Assembly (NCBI RefSeq): GCF_004000275.1
Contig: NZ_RCIP01000002.1
Location: forward strand, 558,283-622,282
Direction: 5' to 3'
DNA length: 64,000 bases
Source of the DNA: Saccharospirillum alexandrii
GTDB taxonomy: Bacteria; Pseudomonadota; Gammaproteobacteria; Pseudomonadales; Natronospirillaceae
Numbering within the stretch: the stretch's first letter is position 1; the number at the start of each line of letters is the position of its first letter. Shown here piece after piece: positions 24,597 through 33,755 of this stretch. The translations under genes were made by a program, and so were the position numbers. The notes beneath the pieces were generated by a model that was not told the DNA's origin, searched no databases, and saw nothing but the letters and a program-made list of their open reading frames with translations.

Positions 24597-24777
24597 TAAT
24601 AACCGCTGTCATCACCGCTGGGTGATGCAGGCACCGGCACCTACCCGGTACCGGCTCAAGCACTGCTCCGGGCCGTGATCCCCGGTTCATTGCATAAAGC
24701 AGAAACCAGCTCGCCTGACCCTCTGGTTTCATTCCCGAAATGGCCAAGCACCCATTTCAGGTTGGAGAATAGACTCA

Positions 24778-25788
24778 ATGCTACAATTTTTACTACGCCG
24801 TCTGGGCATGGTGATACCCACCTTCATCGGGGTATCGCTTTTCACCTTTGCGCTTATTTATCTGATCCCCGGTGATCCGATCACCATCATGGGGGGCGAA
24901 CGCGGATTCGGGCCCGAACAACGGGCGGAACTTGAGGCCATGCTGGGCCTGGACAAGCCGATCTGGCAACAGTATTTCATCTATCTGGGCAATGTTCTTC
25001 AGGGTGACCTGGGCACCTCCTATGTGACTCGCCAGCCAGTAATGTCAGAGTTTATGTCATTGTTTCCGGCGACCATTGAACTGACTGTATGCGCCGCCAT
25101 CTTCGCGGTCATCACCGGACTTACCCTGGGCATCCTCGCTGCCATCAAGCGTGGCGGGCTGCTCGACCACACCGTTATGACCATCTCGCTCACTGGCTAT
25201 TCAATGCCGATTTTCTGGTGGGCCCTGCTGTTGATCCTGTTGTTCTCCGTCAACCTCGGCTGGACACCGGTTTCTGGCAGGCTGGACGTCATGTTCTGGG
25301 TCGACGAAGTAACCGGGTTCATGCTAATCGATACGTTGCTATCGGACGAAGACGGCGCCTTTATCTCGGCGCTGAGCCATCTGGTGCTGCCGTCCATTGT
25401 ACTCGGCACCATCCCCATGGCGGTTATTGCGCGGATGACCCGCTCCTCCATGCTCGAGGTACTGGGTGAAGACTATATTCGGACCGCTCGGGCCAAAGGC
25501 TTGTCGAAGCGGCGCATCATCGTCAAACACGCGCTGCGCAATGCGTTGATTCCGGTCATCACCGTTATGGGGCTGCAAGTCGGCCTGTTGCTCAGCGGTG
25601 CCATTCTGACCGAGACCATTTTTGCCTGGCCAGGCATTGGCAAGTGGCTGATTGAATCGATCGGGCGACGCGATTACCCGGTGGTTCAGGGTGGCCTGCT
25701 GCTGATTGCCACCATCATCATTCTGGTCAACCTGCTGGTCGACCTCATGTATGGCGTGGTGAACCCGCGCGTACGTCACAGCAAGTAA
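24778..25788 (+). CDS. dppB: dipeptide ABC transporter permease DppB
   Basis: A 336-residue membrane protein of the peptide/nickel permease family. It starts MLQFLLRRLGMVIPTFIGVS, the typical first membrane helix. LIPGDPITIMGGERGFGPEQ near residue 33 is the N-terminal permease motif. The EAA loop GEDYIRTARAKGLSKRRIIV is near 235. GGAG lies about 10 bases before the ATG. The gene lies 245 bases after dppA, beyond the terminator, and is followed by dppC after 11 bases. With DppC it forms the heterodimeric channel. It appears complete and unremarkable. Confidence 0.94.
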   Translation: MLQFLLRRLGMVIPTFIGVSLFTFALIYLIPGDPITIMGGERGFGPEQRAELEAMLGLDKPIWQQYFIYLGNVLQGDLGTSYVTRQPVMSEFMSLFPATIELTVCAAIFAVITGLTLGILAAIKRGGLLDHTVMTISLTGYSMPIFWWALLLILLFSVNLGWTPVSGRLDVMFWVDEVTGFMLIDTLLSDEDGAFISALSHLVLPSIVLGTIPMAVIARMTRSSMLEVLGEDYIRTARAKGLSKRRIIVKHALRNALIPVITVMGLQVGLLLSGAILTETIFAWPGIGKWLIESIGRRDYPVVQGGLLLIATIIILVNLLVDLMYGVVNPRVRHSK

Positions 25789-25799
25789 GGAGCCAGCAC

Positions 25800-26699
25800 A
25801 TGACAATGACTTCCGAAACCCAAACGACGGTGCGCGTGCCACAAACACCGTTTGCCGAATTCTGGTCGTACTTTATACAGAACCGGGGCGCCTTGATTGG
25901 CCTCTGTTTTATCGTCTTTATCGTTTTTCTGGCGGTTTTTGCCGATTTTGTCGCACCGCATCATCCACATGAACAGTTCCGGGACTTTATTCTGGTGCCC
26001 CCGGCCTGGGCCGAAGGCGGGAACGCACAGTTCTGGTTGGGTACCGACGGTGTAGGCCGGGACATTCTGTCGCGGCTGATTCACGGCGCGCGCCTCTCGC
26101 TGCTGATTGGTCTGGTGATCGTGTCCGTATCTCTGGTGCTCGGTATCTGCCTTGGGCTGGTTGCGGGCTTCTTTGGTGGCTTTGTCGATGTCGCCATCAT
26201 GCGTTTTGCCGACATCCTGCTGTCGATGCCTGCCCTGTTGCTGGCCATCGCCATTGTCGCGATTCTCGGCCCCAGCATCGTCAACTCCGGGCTGGCGCTG
26301 TCACTGGTCTACCTGCCGCACTATGTGCGACTGACGCGTGCCTCGGTACTGACAGAAATCAACAAGGACTATGTGATCTCCTCCCGCGTGGCGGGCGCAG
26401 GTGCTTTACGCCTGATGTTTATTGTTATTTTGCCGAACTGCCTGGCCCCGCTGATCGTTCAGGCGACGCTCGGCTTCTCTAACGCCATTCTCGACATGGC
26501 GGCACTGGGTTTCCTCGGTCTCGGCGCCCAGCCACCGCTGCCTGAATGGGGGTCAATGCTGGCCACGGCTCGTGAATTCATTCAGAGCGCCTGGTGGGTG
26601 GTGACCTTCCCCGGCCTGATCATTCTGATGACCGTTCTGGCGTTTAACCTGATGGGTGATGGCCTGCGCGATGCCCTCGACCCGAAACTGAAACAATAG
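25800..26699 (+). CDS. dppC: dipeptide ABC transporter permease DppC
   Basis: A 299-residue peptide permease with an N-terminal OppC_N-type helix (RGALIGLCFIVFIVFLAVFA near residue 30). FWLGTDGVGRDILSRLIHGA near 80 is the DppC/OppC motif. The EAA loop NKDYVISSRVAGAGALRLMF is near 188, and AALGFLGLGAQPPLPEWGSM near 236 is the conserved end. AGGAG precedes the start by about seven bases. It lies 11 bases after dppB and nine before dppD, in one transcription unit. It forms the second half of the inner-membrane channel. Confidence 0.94.
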   Translation: MTMTSETQTTVRVPQTPFAEFWSYFIQNRGALIGLCFIVFIVFLAVFADFVAPHHPHEQFRDFILVPPAWAEGGNAQFWLGTDGVGRDILSRLIHGARLSLLIGLVIVSVSLVLGICLGLVAGFFGGFVDVAIMRFADILLSMPALLLAIAIVAILGPSIVNSGLALSLVYLPHYVRLTRASVLTEINKDYVISSRVAGAGALRLMFIVILPNCLAPLIVQATLGFSNAILDMAALGFLGLGAQPPLPEWGSMLATAREFIQSAWWVVTFPGLIILMTVLAFNLMGDGLRDALDPKLKQ

Positions 26700-26708
26700 G
26701 AGACCGAC

Positions 26709-27704
26709 ATGACTGAGACTGACAAGAGCCTCCTGGTCGTCAACAACCTGTCGGTGGCCTTTGGAACCAAAGACAACCCGTTCAAAGCGGTCGACCGGGT
26801 CAGCTTTCACGTCGAACAAGGCGAAGTGCTGGGCATTGTGGGCGAATCCGGCTCCGGCAAAAGTGTGTCATCCCTGGCGCTGATGGGGCTGATCGATTTC
26901 CCCGGCCGCGTAACGGCGGATGAACTGCGATTCAAGACAACCGACCTGCAGACCCTGAACGAAAAGGCCCGGCGCAAGATCACCGGTGACGAAATTTCGA
27001 TGATCTTTCAGGACCCAATGACCTCCCTGAACCCCAGCTACACCGTGGGCAATCAGATCATGGAGGCCATTGAAGTTCATCAGGGTGGCAGTAAAAAAGA
27101 ACGCCAGGCCAAAGCCATTGATTTGCTGCGCCAGGTTGGTATTCCTGCACCGGAAAGCCGCATCAACAACTACCCGCATCAACTCTCTGGCGGCATGAGC
27201 CAACGGGTCATGATCGCCATGGCGATCGCCTGCGATCCGAAATTGCTGATCGCGGATGAACCCACTACCGCGCTGGACGTCACCATTCAGGCGCAAATCA
27301 TCGAACTGTTGCTCAAGCTGCAGCGCGAGAAACAGATGGGCCTGATGCTGATCACCCACGATTTGGCATTAGTCGCCGAAGCCGCTGACCGCGTGGTGGT
27401 GATGTATGCCGGACAAATCGTTGAAACCGGGCCGGCCAGCGACATTTTCAAGGCACCCAAACACCCATACACCCAGGCACTGATGAACTCCCTGCCTGAG
27501 TCGTCTGAAGGCAAAGACCGGTTGAATGCGCTGCCCGGTGTTGTACCCGGCGCTAACGACCGGCCACAGGGTTGCCTGCTGAACCCGCGCTGTCCCTACG
27601 TGACCGATCGCTGCCGGGCTGAAGAACCTGAGCAATATGGCCCGCGAGGTCGTCAGGTGAAATGTTTTTACCCGCTGGATGAAGCCGGGAGGCCCACGGT
27701 ATGA
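26709..27704 (+). CDS. dppD: dipeptide ABC transporter ATPase DppD
   Basis: A 331-residue ATPase of the peptide importer. Walker A is [17 protein letters not shown] near residue 46, the Q-loop is [16 protein letters not shown] near 97, the signature is [20 protein letters not shown] near 158, and Walker B is [18 protein letters not shown] near 177. The C-terminal oligopeptide/dipeptide domain carries [14 protein letters not shown] near 291, cysteines that in relatives bind an Fe-S cluster. It overlaps dppF by four bases. DppD and DppF work as a heterodimer. Confidence 0.94.
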   Translation: MTETDKSLLVVNNLSVAFGTKDNPFKAVDRVSFHVEQGEVLGIVGESGSGKSVSSLALMGLIDFPGRVTADELRFKTTDLQTLNEKARRKITGDEISMIFQDPMTSLNPSYTVGNQIMEAIEVHQGGSKKERQAKAIDLLRQVGIPAPESRINNYPHQLSGGMSQRVMIAMAIACDPKLLIADEPTTALDVTIQAQIIELLLKLQREKQMGLMLITHDLALVAEAADRVVVMYAGQIVETGPASDIFKAPKHPYTQALMNSLPESSEGKDRLNALPGVVPGANDRPQGCLLNPRCPYVTDRCRAEEPEQYGPRGRQVKCFYPLDEAGRPTV

Positions 27705-28738
27705 GTGAACAGCCAATGACCCAACAATCTTCCGAAACAACAGCGGCTAAACCACCGATCATGAGCGGTGTCGGCCTCAAGCAGCACTACCCGGTCAAAC
27801 AGGGGTTCATGAAACCACCGGGTCTGGTCAAAGCTCTGGATGGTGTTAATTTCACCGTTGAAGCAGGCAAGACGCTGGCCGTCGTCGGAGAGTCCGGCTG
27901 TGGCAAATCGACCCTGGCGCGTTTGCTGACCATGATTGAGCTGCCCACCGACGGCGAACTGAACTTCGAAGGCAAGAACCTGCTGACTCTGGACCGCGAA
28001 ACCCGCAAGGAATTGCGCCAGCGCATTCAGATTATTTTCCAGAACCCTTACGGGTCGTTGAACCCGCGCAAGAAAGTCGGGTCCATTCTGGAAGAGCCAT
28101 TGGTGATTAACGGCAAGTTGACCAAGGCAGAGCGCAAAGAGCGCGCCCTGAATTTGTTGCAGAAAGTGGGACTGAAGCCTGAGCACTACGATCGCTACCC
28201 GCACATGTTCTCGGGTGGGCAACGCCAGCGCATCGCCATCGCTCGGGGGTTGATGATGAATCCCAAGGTCGTGGTGGCTGATGAGCCGGTGTCGGCTCTG
28301 GACGTGTCAGTACAGGCGCAGGTGCTGAACCTGATGATGGACCTGCAGCAAGAGCTTGACCTGGCTTACGTGTTCATCTCTCACGATTTGTCGGTGGTCG
28401 AGCACATTGCCGATAAAGTCATGGTGATGTATCTGGGTAAAGTGGTGGAGTACGGTGCGACCGAAGACATCTTCACACACCCCCAACACCCCTACACCCG
28501 GGCCCTGCTGTCATCGACACCGCGCATCGACCCTGAACACCGGATCGACAAAATCCGGCTGACCGGTGAATTGCCTTCTCCGTTGAACCCGCCCAGTGGC
28601 TGTGCCTTCCACGGCCGGTGCGAGTTTGCCAATGAGCGTTGCAAGGTAGAAACGCCCGTGTTGAAAGACCAGAGCGGCGAATCGTCCGTCGCCTGCTTCG
28701 GCATCGACGAGAACCGCCTGCCTTACATTAACCGCTAG
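27701..28738 (+). CDS. dppF: dipeptide ABC transporter ATPase DppF
   Basis: A 345-residue ATPase, partner of DppD. Walker A is [16 protein letters not shown] near residue 65, the Q-loop is [16 protein letters not shown] near 111, the signature is [20 protein letters not shown] near 168, and Walker B is [18 protein letters not shown] near 189. [19 protein letters not shown] near 263 and the cysteine segment [16 protein letters not shown] near 300 form the C-terminal peptide-transporter domain. It begins inside the dppD end (ATGA overlap) and closes the operon before a strong GC-rich terminator. Confidence 0.94.
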   Translation: MSEQPMTQQSSETTAAKPPIMSGVGLKQHYPVKQGFMKPPGLVKALDGVNFTVEAGKTLAVVGESGCGKSTLARLLTMIELPTDGELNFEGKNLLTLDRETRKELRQRIQIIFQNPYGSLNPRKKVGSILEEPLVINGKLTKAERKERALNLLQKVGLKPEHYDRYPHMFSGGQRQRIAIARGLMMNPKVVVADEPVSALDVSVQAQVLNLMMDLQQELDLAYVFISHDLSVVEHIADKVMVMYLGKVVEYGATEDIFTHPQHPYTRALLSSTPRIDPEHRIDKIRLTGELPSPLNPPSGCAFHGRCEFANERCKVETPVLKDQSGESSVACFGIDENRLPYINR

Positions 28739-28742
28739 ACCA

Positions 28743-28772
28743 CCGGGCCGCAGCCTTATGGCTGCGGCCCGG
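28743..28772. terminator. bidirectional terminator between dppF and the TPR lipoprotein gene
   Basis: Perfect GC-rich stem CCGGGCCGCAGCC / GGCTGCGGCCCGG with a TTAT loop between the convergent dppF and the minus-strand gene. Only short T runs follow on either side. Confidence 0.7.
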
Positions 28773-28777
28773 TTAGG

Positions 28778-29236
28778 TCACTCAGGTTGCACAAACCGCT
28801 GCAAGTCGGCCGCCAGATCGCCGCCTGTTTCCGCATAGGTCAGGCCTTTGCGCGCAATCTGCGTGGCGCCGGCAGTATCTCCCTTCCGTAATTTCAGTTC
28901 AGCCATCTGCAAATACAGGTCTGCTGCCTGTGGTTCGATGCGCAATGCTCGCAACAGCAGGGCTTCGGCCTGATCCCACTGACCAACAGCTGCCCGTTCA
29001 CGCGCTGAACGCTGCAGGGAATCCACCAGGCTGCTGCGAGTGGCGATGGGGGTTTCGATAGGCTGACCGGCCCGTTCTTCCTTGCGCTCCCAGGTACTCA
29101 GCCGGGGATCATCGGGCTGATCTACCGGTACCGAAACACACCCTGAAAACCAGAACACTGAGAGCAACACCCAAACCAAACGCCCATAAAAGGGACAAAC
29201 CCGGCCCCGGTATTTTAATTGAACAGCCGTTGCCAC
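28778..29236 (-). CDS. TPR-containing lipoprotein
   Basis: A 152-residue protein. A hydrophobic leader ends in a lipobox FWFSGC near residue 32, so it is probably a lipoprotein facing the periplasm. TPR-like helices follow at about residues 70-140 (RSARERAAVGQWDQAEALLL, ALRIEPQAADLYLQMAELKL, then RKGDTAGATQIARKGL). The gene starts within the last codons of the PBP1b gene (22-base overlap), so it is translationally linked to it. This suggests a role as a PBP1b cofactor or in cell-wall synthesis, a role LpoB plays in enterobacteria, although it is not LpoB by sequence. Function is otherwise unknown. Confidence 0.8.
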   Translation of the reverse strand: MATAVQLKYRGRVCPFYGRLVWVLLSVFWFSGCVSVPVDQPDDPRLSTWERKEERAGQPIETPIATRSSLVDSLQRSARERAAVGQWDQAEALLLRALRIEPQAADLYLQMAELKLRKGDTAGATQIARKGLTYAETGGDLAADLQRFVQPE

Positions 29237-31584
29237 CAGCCACCTCCTTCGTCATCGCTGGACGGGTCGGGACTGCCAGAGCAACCACGCCGCCCGGGGG
29301 GTTCTGAACCGGCTAAAAAGGGCAATACCCGCTGGTTATCACAGCGTTCGCTGACCTGAGCCCCCTGCGCATTCACCGGCACCCGAACCACGGTAGCCGG
29401 CTGCCCGCGCCGTTCCTGATTGGGCTTCAACCCGGCCATGATGTCAGCCCAAATCGGCAGAGCCCCGGTCGAGCCCGTCAGCGGCGTTGGCTCGTTGCCA
29501 TCGCGGCCCACCCAGACCACCGCCTGGCGATCACTGCTGTAGCCAGCAAACCAGGCATCCCGGTTATCGTCGGTGGTGCCGGTTTTGCCAGCCAGCCACC
29601 AGCTTTGCGGCAAACGCCACTGCAAGCTGCGCGCTGTGCCTTCCAGCGTGACCCGGTGCAAGGCTTCCTGGACCAGGTACATCTGTTCGGGCGCAAAGCG
29701 TTGTTCCACCTGCAGGTCAAAACGCTGTAGCACGCCGTTATCCGGGTGCACCACAGCGCGAATGGCGTTCAGCGGGCTGTAGAAGCCATTACCCGCAATG
29801 GTCTGGTACATCTGGGCAACATGAAACGGCGACAAATCCACGGCCCCCAGCATCACCGATGGAACGGCGGGCAAGCGTTCACTGACCCCCAGTCGATCGA
29901 TAACATCAAACACCTCGGCAAGGCCCACTTCCATGCCCAGTCGTGCCGTCGCCTGGTTATAGCTGTGGGAAAAGGCGTCTACCAGCAGCGGTGAACCATG
30001 GCTTTCCCTATCAAAATTTCGGGGCTCCCACAGATCGCCATTGGCCGAGGCTACCTGCACCGGTGCATCACTGACCTGTGTGGCCAGGGTATAGCCCGCT
30101 TCCAGCGCCGCCAGATAAACCGCCGGTTTCATCAGCGAGCCTACCTGACGGCGTGCATCCAGTGCCCGGTTAAAACCGGCCAGTTCGGGTTTGCGGCCTC
30201 CGGTAATCGCCAACACATCTCCGGTGGAGGGCCGGGTTACGATGGCGGCCCCTTCCAGGGTGTCGGTATTCAGGTTGTAGCTGGTTTCCAGCGCGGCCAG
30301 GCCGTCGGGCAAGACGGTCTCCAGGTGGTTTTGCGCCAGTGGATCGAGGGTGGTGAAGATGGTCAGGCCTTCGGCCAGCAGGTCCTGTCGCCGGTAGCCC
30401 TGATCGAGCTGCCGGCGCACCAGATCCATAAAGGCCGGGTAACTGGCATCGCCGGGTACGTCGCTGATGTCCAGACCAGACGCCAGGGCGCGATCGTATT
30501 CAGCCTGGGTAATCACCCCGGCTTCACGCCAGACCGACAACACCACATTTCGGCGGGCCATAGCCTGGTCCGGGTTGCGCCGGGGGTTGTAGTAGGATGG
30601 CCCCTTAATCAGCCCCACCAACAGGGCTTGCTGATGAATGTTGAGCGAGCGCAGCGGGCTGCCGAAGAAAAACTGAGCGCCCAAGCCAAAGCCGTTGATG
30701 GACCGCCGCCCCTGCTGACCGATGTAAATCTCGTTAAGGTAGGCTTCGAGAATCTGTTCCTTGCTGTAATGCCACTCCATCAACAAGGCCATCAGCGCCT
30801 CATTACCCTTGCGCCACAGCGTCTGGTCGGCGGTCAAATACATGTTTTTGACCAGCTGCTGGGTCAGGGTACTGCCTCCCTGTGCAATGGAGGCCGAGGT
30901 GACATTGGCCCAGAGCGCGCGGGCGATGCCGACCGGTGAAATGCCCCAATGCTGGTAGAAACGCCGGTCTTCCACCGCAATGAGGCCATCTATCAGGGAT
31001 TGCGGCACTTCATCGATTGGTAACAGCAAGCGGTCTTCACCACTGCCGGGGTATATCTGACCAATAAACAGCGGGTCGAGCCGGGCAACCAGAACCGGCT
31101 GCCCGGCGCTGGTCACCATATTGACCAGACTGCCCTGACTGAAATCCAGCTCCAGGCGCCGCGCGGGTTCCGGGCTGTCCCAGAAATCGAAGCTACGAGT
31201 ATGTATCGACAGGGTTTGCCCGCGGCGCAAATACCGGCCAGACTGACCAAGATCGCCCGTCTGACGGTACCCCAGCGCCTGCAACAGGGATTCGACCTGA
31301 TCGGCACTGACCGGTGCTCCGGCGTAAAGCTCCTGGGCTTCGCTGTAGACCCGGGCCGGCACCGTAAAGCGTTGCCCTTCGAAGCGCTCGCGCACTACGG
31401 CGTTCAAATAAAACATCCAGGCGATCAGCACGGCGGCGCCAATGATGCTTAACTGCAGTAAACGCCAGCGCCACAGAGCACCCCGGCTCTGTTTGCGAGC
31501 CTTGCTGCTGCGGCTGGAACGGGATTTGGGTGCTGCGCTGCGGCGAGTGCTGCCGGAGCGTGATCGAGTTGGTTTCTTTGCCAT
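29215..31584 (-). CDS. mrcB: penicillin-binding protein 1b (bifunctional murein synthase)
   Basis: A 789-residue class A PBP. A basic, Ser/Arg-rich cytoplasmic tail (MAKKPTRSRSGSTRRSAAPK) precedes one membrane helix near residue 38-58. A UB2H-type region follows. The GT51 domain carries AVEDRRFYQHWGISPVGI near 200 and GGSTLTQQLVKNMYL near 230. The transpeptidase domain has the SxxK motif in GSLMKP near 450, SxN in HSYNQATARLG near 505, and KTGTT near 670. The frame runs open to 31791, but that part reads through an intergenic palindrome, so the ATG at 31584 is used. It is followed by an overlapping TPR lipoprotein gene. Confidence 0.94.
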   Translation of the reverse strand: MAKKPTRSRSGSTRRSAAPKSRSSRSSKARKQSRGALWRWRLLQLSIIGAAVLIAWMFYLNAVVRERFEGQRFTVPARVYSEAQELYAGAPVSADQVESLLQALGYRQTGDLGQSGRYLRRGQTLSIHTRSFDFWDSPEPARRLELDFSQGSLVNMVTSAGQPVLVARLDPLFIGQIYPGSGEDRLLLPIDEVPQSLIDGLIAVEDRRFYQHWGISPVGIARALWANVTSASIAQGGSTLTQQLVKNMYLTADQTLWRKGNEALMALLMEWHYSKEQILEAYLNEIYIGQQGRRSINGFGLGAQFFFGSPLRSLNIHQQALLVGLIKGPSYYNPRRNPDQAMARRNVVLSVWREAGVITQAEYDRALASGLDISDVPGDASYPAFMDLVRRQLDQGYRRQDLLAEGLTIFTTLDPLAQNHLETVLPDGLAALETSYNLNTDTLEGAAIVTRPSTGDVLAITGGRKPELAGFNRALDARRQVGSLMKPAVYLAALEAGYTLATQVSDAPVQVASANGDLWEPRNFDRESHGSPLLVDAFSHSYNQATARLGMEVGLAEVFDVIDRLGVSERLPAVPSVMLGAVDLSPFHVAQMYQTIAGNGFYSPLNAIRAVVHPDNGVLQRFDLQVEQRFAPEQMYLVQEALHRVTLEGTARSLQWRLPQSWWLAGKTGTTDDNRDAWFAGYSSDRQAVVWVGRDGNEPTPLTGSTGALPIWADIMAGLKPNQERRGQPATVVRVPVNAQGAQVSERCDNQRVLPFLAGSEPPGRRGCSGSPDPSSDDEGGGWWQRLFN

Positions 31585-31685
31585 GGCGCGGGAGTATAAA
31601 GGGCGAAACAGTCGCTGTCTTTGGCCTTGTTGGCAGAATGGAGAACTCTGGTTCGGATTTTGGATTGCCTCGGAGGTGATGGCCC

Positions 31686-31798
31686 GCACCGGATGCCGGG
31701 TATGCCTCTGCGGGGTCGGCGTAGATCCATCCATGGAGCCTTGGCCGCAGCATCCCTGCTGCGGACTACCCCACAGAGGCATACCCGACACCCGCTGC
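31686..31798. repeat. palindromic repeat copy R1
   Basis: A 113-base member of the intergenic palindrome family, between the divergent PBP1b and PfkB-kinase genes. Outer arms GGGTATGCCTCTGCGGGGT and ACCCCACAGAGGCATACCC are complementary apart from one wobble position. The core hairpin CCGCAGCA / TGCTGCGG is complete. Orientation is forward (GGGGTCGGCG first). Confidence 0.85.
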
Positions 31799-31976
31799 TA
31801 GTCTTCGTGGTGAACTCCAATACTTCAGCGGTAATTCGCTTGGAAATACATTTGACGGAGATTTGACTGAATGTTCAGGATCGGTACACTGCCCCGCCCC
31901 ACCCGGTCGCCGACGTTGACTGACAGACGCTGGCCGTTCGTTATTTCTCCGGTACCCACCGGACTAACAGGCAGTT

Positions 31977-32984
31977 ATGCGAATGAGTCATCTTGATATC
32001 TACGCCGTCGGCCAGGCGCTGGTCGACGAAGAATACAGCGTCGACGAGGCCTTTCTGGCCACCCTGGGTGTGGCCAAGGCGCACCGGACCCTGATCGATT
32101 TTGAACGCAGCCGCACACTGCGCAAGGCCGCCTCAAACGAGGGCACCCTGCTCAAACGCATGAACGGGGGCAGTGGTGCCAACAGCCTGACGGCCAGCGC
32201 GCAACTGGGGGCAAAATGCCACTTCTCCTGTCGACTGGGCGATGACGCTGACGGTGACTTCTATATTCAGCAATTGACGGATTCCGGCGTAACCACCGAC
32301 CCGCACGACCGTGTCAAAGACGGCCATACCGGCGTCTGCCTGATCATGGTTACACCGGACGCTGAGCGTACCATGAACACCTACATCGGCATTACCGACG
32401 ATATTGGCATCGACAACGTTAACTTCGACGCCCTGGCCGCGGCCGACTGGCTGTTTCTGGAGGGGCATCTGTCCATTTCCAGCCTGGGCCACCAGGCTGC
32501 CCTCGCCTGCCGCAATCAGGCGCGCAAATTGGGTAAAAAAATCGCCGTGAACTTCTGCGACCCGGCCGTGGTGCGCCTGTGTCGTGAAGAAATGACCGAA
32601 CTGCTCAGCGACCGCTGTGACCTGCTGTTTTGCAACGAAGAAGAAGCTCGCATCTGGAGCCATAAGCCGGATCTGGAAGACGCCCTGTCGAGCCTCGATG
32701 ACCTGGCCGATACCTGGGTGATGACCCGGGGCGACCAGGGTGCCATTGCCTTCGACGGCCACACCCGCTTTGAGATCCCGGCGCACAAGGTTAAGGCAAT
32801 CAATACCACCGGTGCAGGCGATACCTTCGCTGGCGCCTTTATGTACGGGCTGTCGCAGGGTCACAGCTACCAGACCGCCGGTGCACTGGCGAGCCTGGCC
32901 TCGGCGGTGAAGGTTCAGCACTCCGGAGCCCGGCTCGACCAGGCCCAACTGCTGGACTGCCGAAAGCGCATTCTGGGCCACTGA
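31977..32984 (+). CDS. PfkB-family carbohydrate/adenosine kinase
   Basis: A 335-residue ribokinase-fold kinase. Features are MNGGSGANSLTASAQLGAKC near residue 62 (PfkB signature 1 region), GDDADGDFYIQQL near 88, and TTGAGDTFAGAFMYGLSQG near 277, which holds the catalytic Asp and anion hole. The N-terminal VDEEYSVDEAFLATL resembles the adenosine-kinase-like group of proteobacterial PfkB proteins. It stands alone between the palindrome R1 and a small secreted protein gene. Adenosine or a related nucleoside is a plausible substrate, but sugar specificity cannot be assigned from sequence. Confidence 0.88.
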   Translation: MRMSHLDIYAVGQALVDEEYSVDEAFLATLGVAKAHRTLIDFERSRTLRKAASNEGTLLKRMNGGSGANSLTASAQLGAKCHFSCRLGDDADGDFYIQQLTDSGVTTDPHDRVKDGHTGVCLIMVTPDAERTMNTYIGITDDIGIDNVNFDALAAADWLFLEGHLSISSLGHQAALACRNQARKLGKKIAVNFCDPAVVRLCREEMTELLSDRCDLLFCNEEEARIWSHKPDLEDALSSLDDLADTWVMTRGDQGAIAFDGHTRFEIPAHKVKAINTTGAGDTFAGAFMYGLSQGHSYQTAGALASLASAVKVQHSGARLDQAQLLDCRKRILGH

Positions 32985-33150
32985 TTTCGGGCGTAACCCG
33001 ACGAATGACCCCTGGCCAGCAACCCATTGGAAGAAGTGTCGAGCGGGTCACAGCAAAACATTCACTTTCTGGCCGCCAGAGGGTTAAACTAATCGAAACG
33101 GTTTGGCATGTTCTACACTGCTGCCAATGCTCACAGTTTAAGGAACCCTT

Positions 33151-33696
33151 ATGAAACAAGGCTTGCTGTTAACAGCTTCCCGTCTGACGCGCACAGTACT
33201 GGTTGTGGCGCTGGTCGGCCTTCTTGCAGCCCAGGCTGGGCCAGCCCTGGCCGAAGGCAAAATTTACACCTGGACGGACGAAGAAGGCACGGTTCACTAC
33301 GGTGACCGCCCTCCGCGCAATGCCCAGGCCGAGGAAGTCAGCATACGGGGTCAGCGCCAGGAGGCCGTTGAAGTCAATGCCGCCCAGCTTAACGGCACCT
33401 GGTTTGGCCGTGGCGCAAACGGCGGCGAAACCCGCATTCGCATTCAGGAAAACGGCGCCATACGTTTCACCCAAACCCGTCCGGACCAGTCCATCTACAA
33501 CTACCAGGGCATCTGGCGCCTGGAAGACCGTACTTTGAGCGTCATCACCGAGTTCATCGAAGAAGGCGGTGCCGGCACCGGCATGCAACGCTCGGTAGAA
33601 CCCGTGCAGCTTACCTACACCTTCACAGCGTTCAGCCCCGAAGCCTTCACCCTGCGCAGTCAGGGCCAGGATATCAACGTTAGCCTGGTAAACTGA
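33151..33696 (+). CDS. secreted DUF4124-domain protein
   Basis: A 181-residue exported protein. The signal peptide covers about residues 1-34 (TVLVVALVGLLAAQAGPALA). The DUF4124 motif KIYTWTDEEGTVHYGDRPP follows immediately. The rest (about residues 65-181) is a beta-rich region including GTWFGRGANGGETRIRIQEN and YQGIWRLEDRTLSVITEF, like a lipocalin-type sheet, which I cannot name. AAGGAA precedes the ATG by about five bases. A strong terminator follows 25 bases after the stop. DUF4124 proteins are envelope proteins of unknown function. Confidence 0.82.
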   Translation: MKQGLLLTASRLTRTVLVVALVGLLAAQAGPALAEGKIYTWTDEEGTVHYGDRPPRNAQAEEVSIRGQRQEAVEVNAAQLNGTWFGRGANGGETRIRIQENGAIRFTQTRPDQSIYNYQGIWRLEDRTLSVITEFIEEGGAGTGMQRSVEPVQLTYTFTAFSPEAFTLRSQGQDINVSLVN

Positions 33697-33721
33697 ATCA
33701 ACGTATTCATCAGAATGCTCT

Positions 33722-33753
33722 AAAAAAGGCGCCTGAACGGGCGCCTTTTTTTT
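33722..33753. terminator. bidirectional terminator between the DUF4124 gene and polB
   Basis: A6, stem GGCGCC / GGCGCC and T8: a factor-independent terminator working in both directions between two convergent genes. Confidence 0.9.
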
Positions 33754-33755
33754 GG

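Noticed and set aside
29998-30939. Plus-strand open frame of 313 codons opposite the PBP1b gene
   Set aside because: Antisense to conserved glycosyltransferase and transpeptidase motifs, with no recognisable domain.
31585-31791. N-terminal extension of PBP1b by 69 codons
   Set aside because: The extension translates palindrome R1 and lies before the typical basic MAKKPTRS start; not coding.
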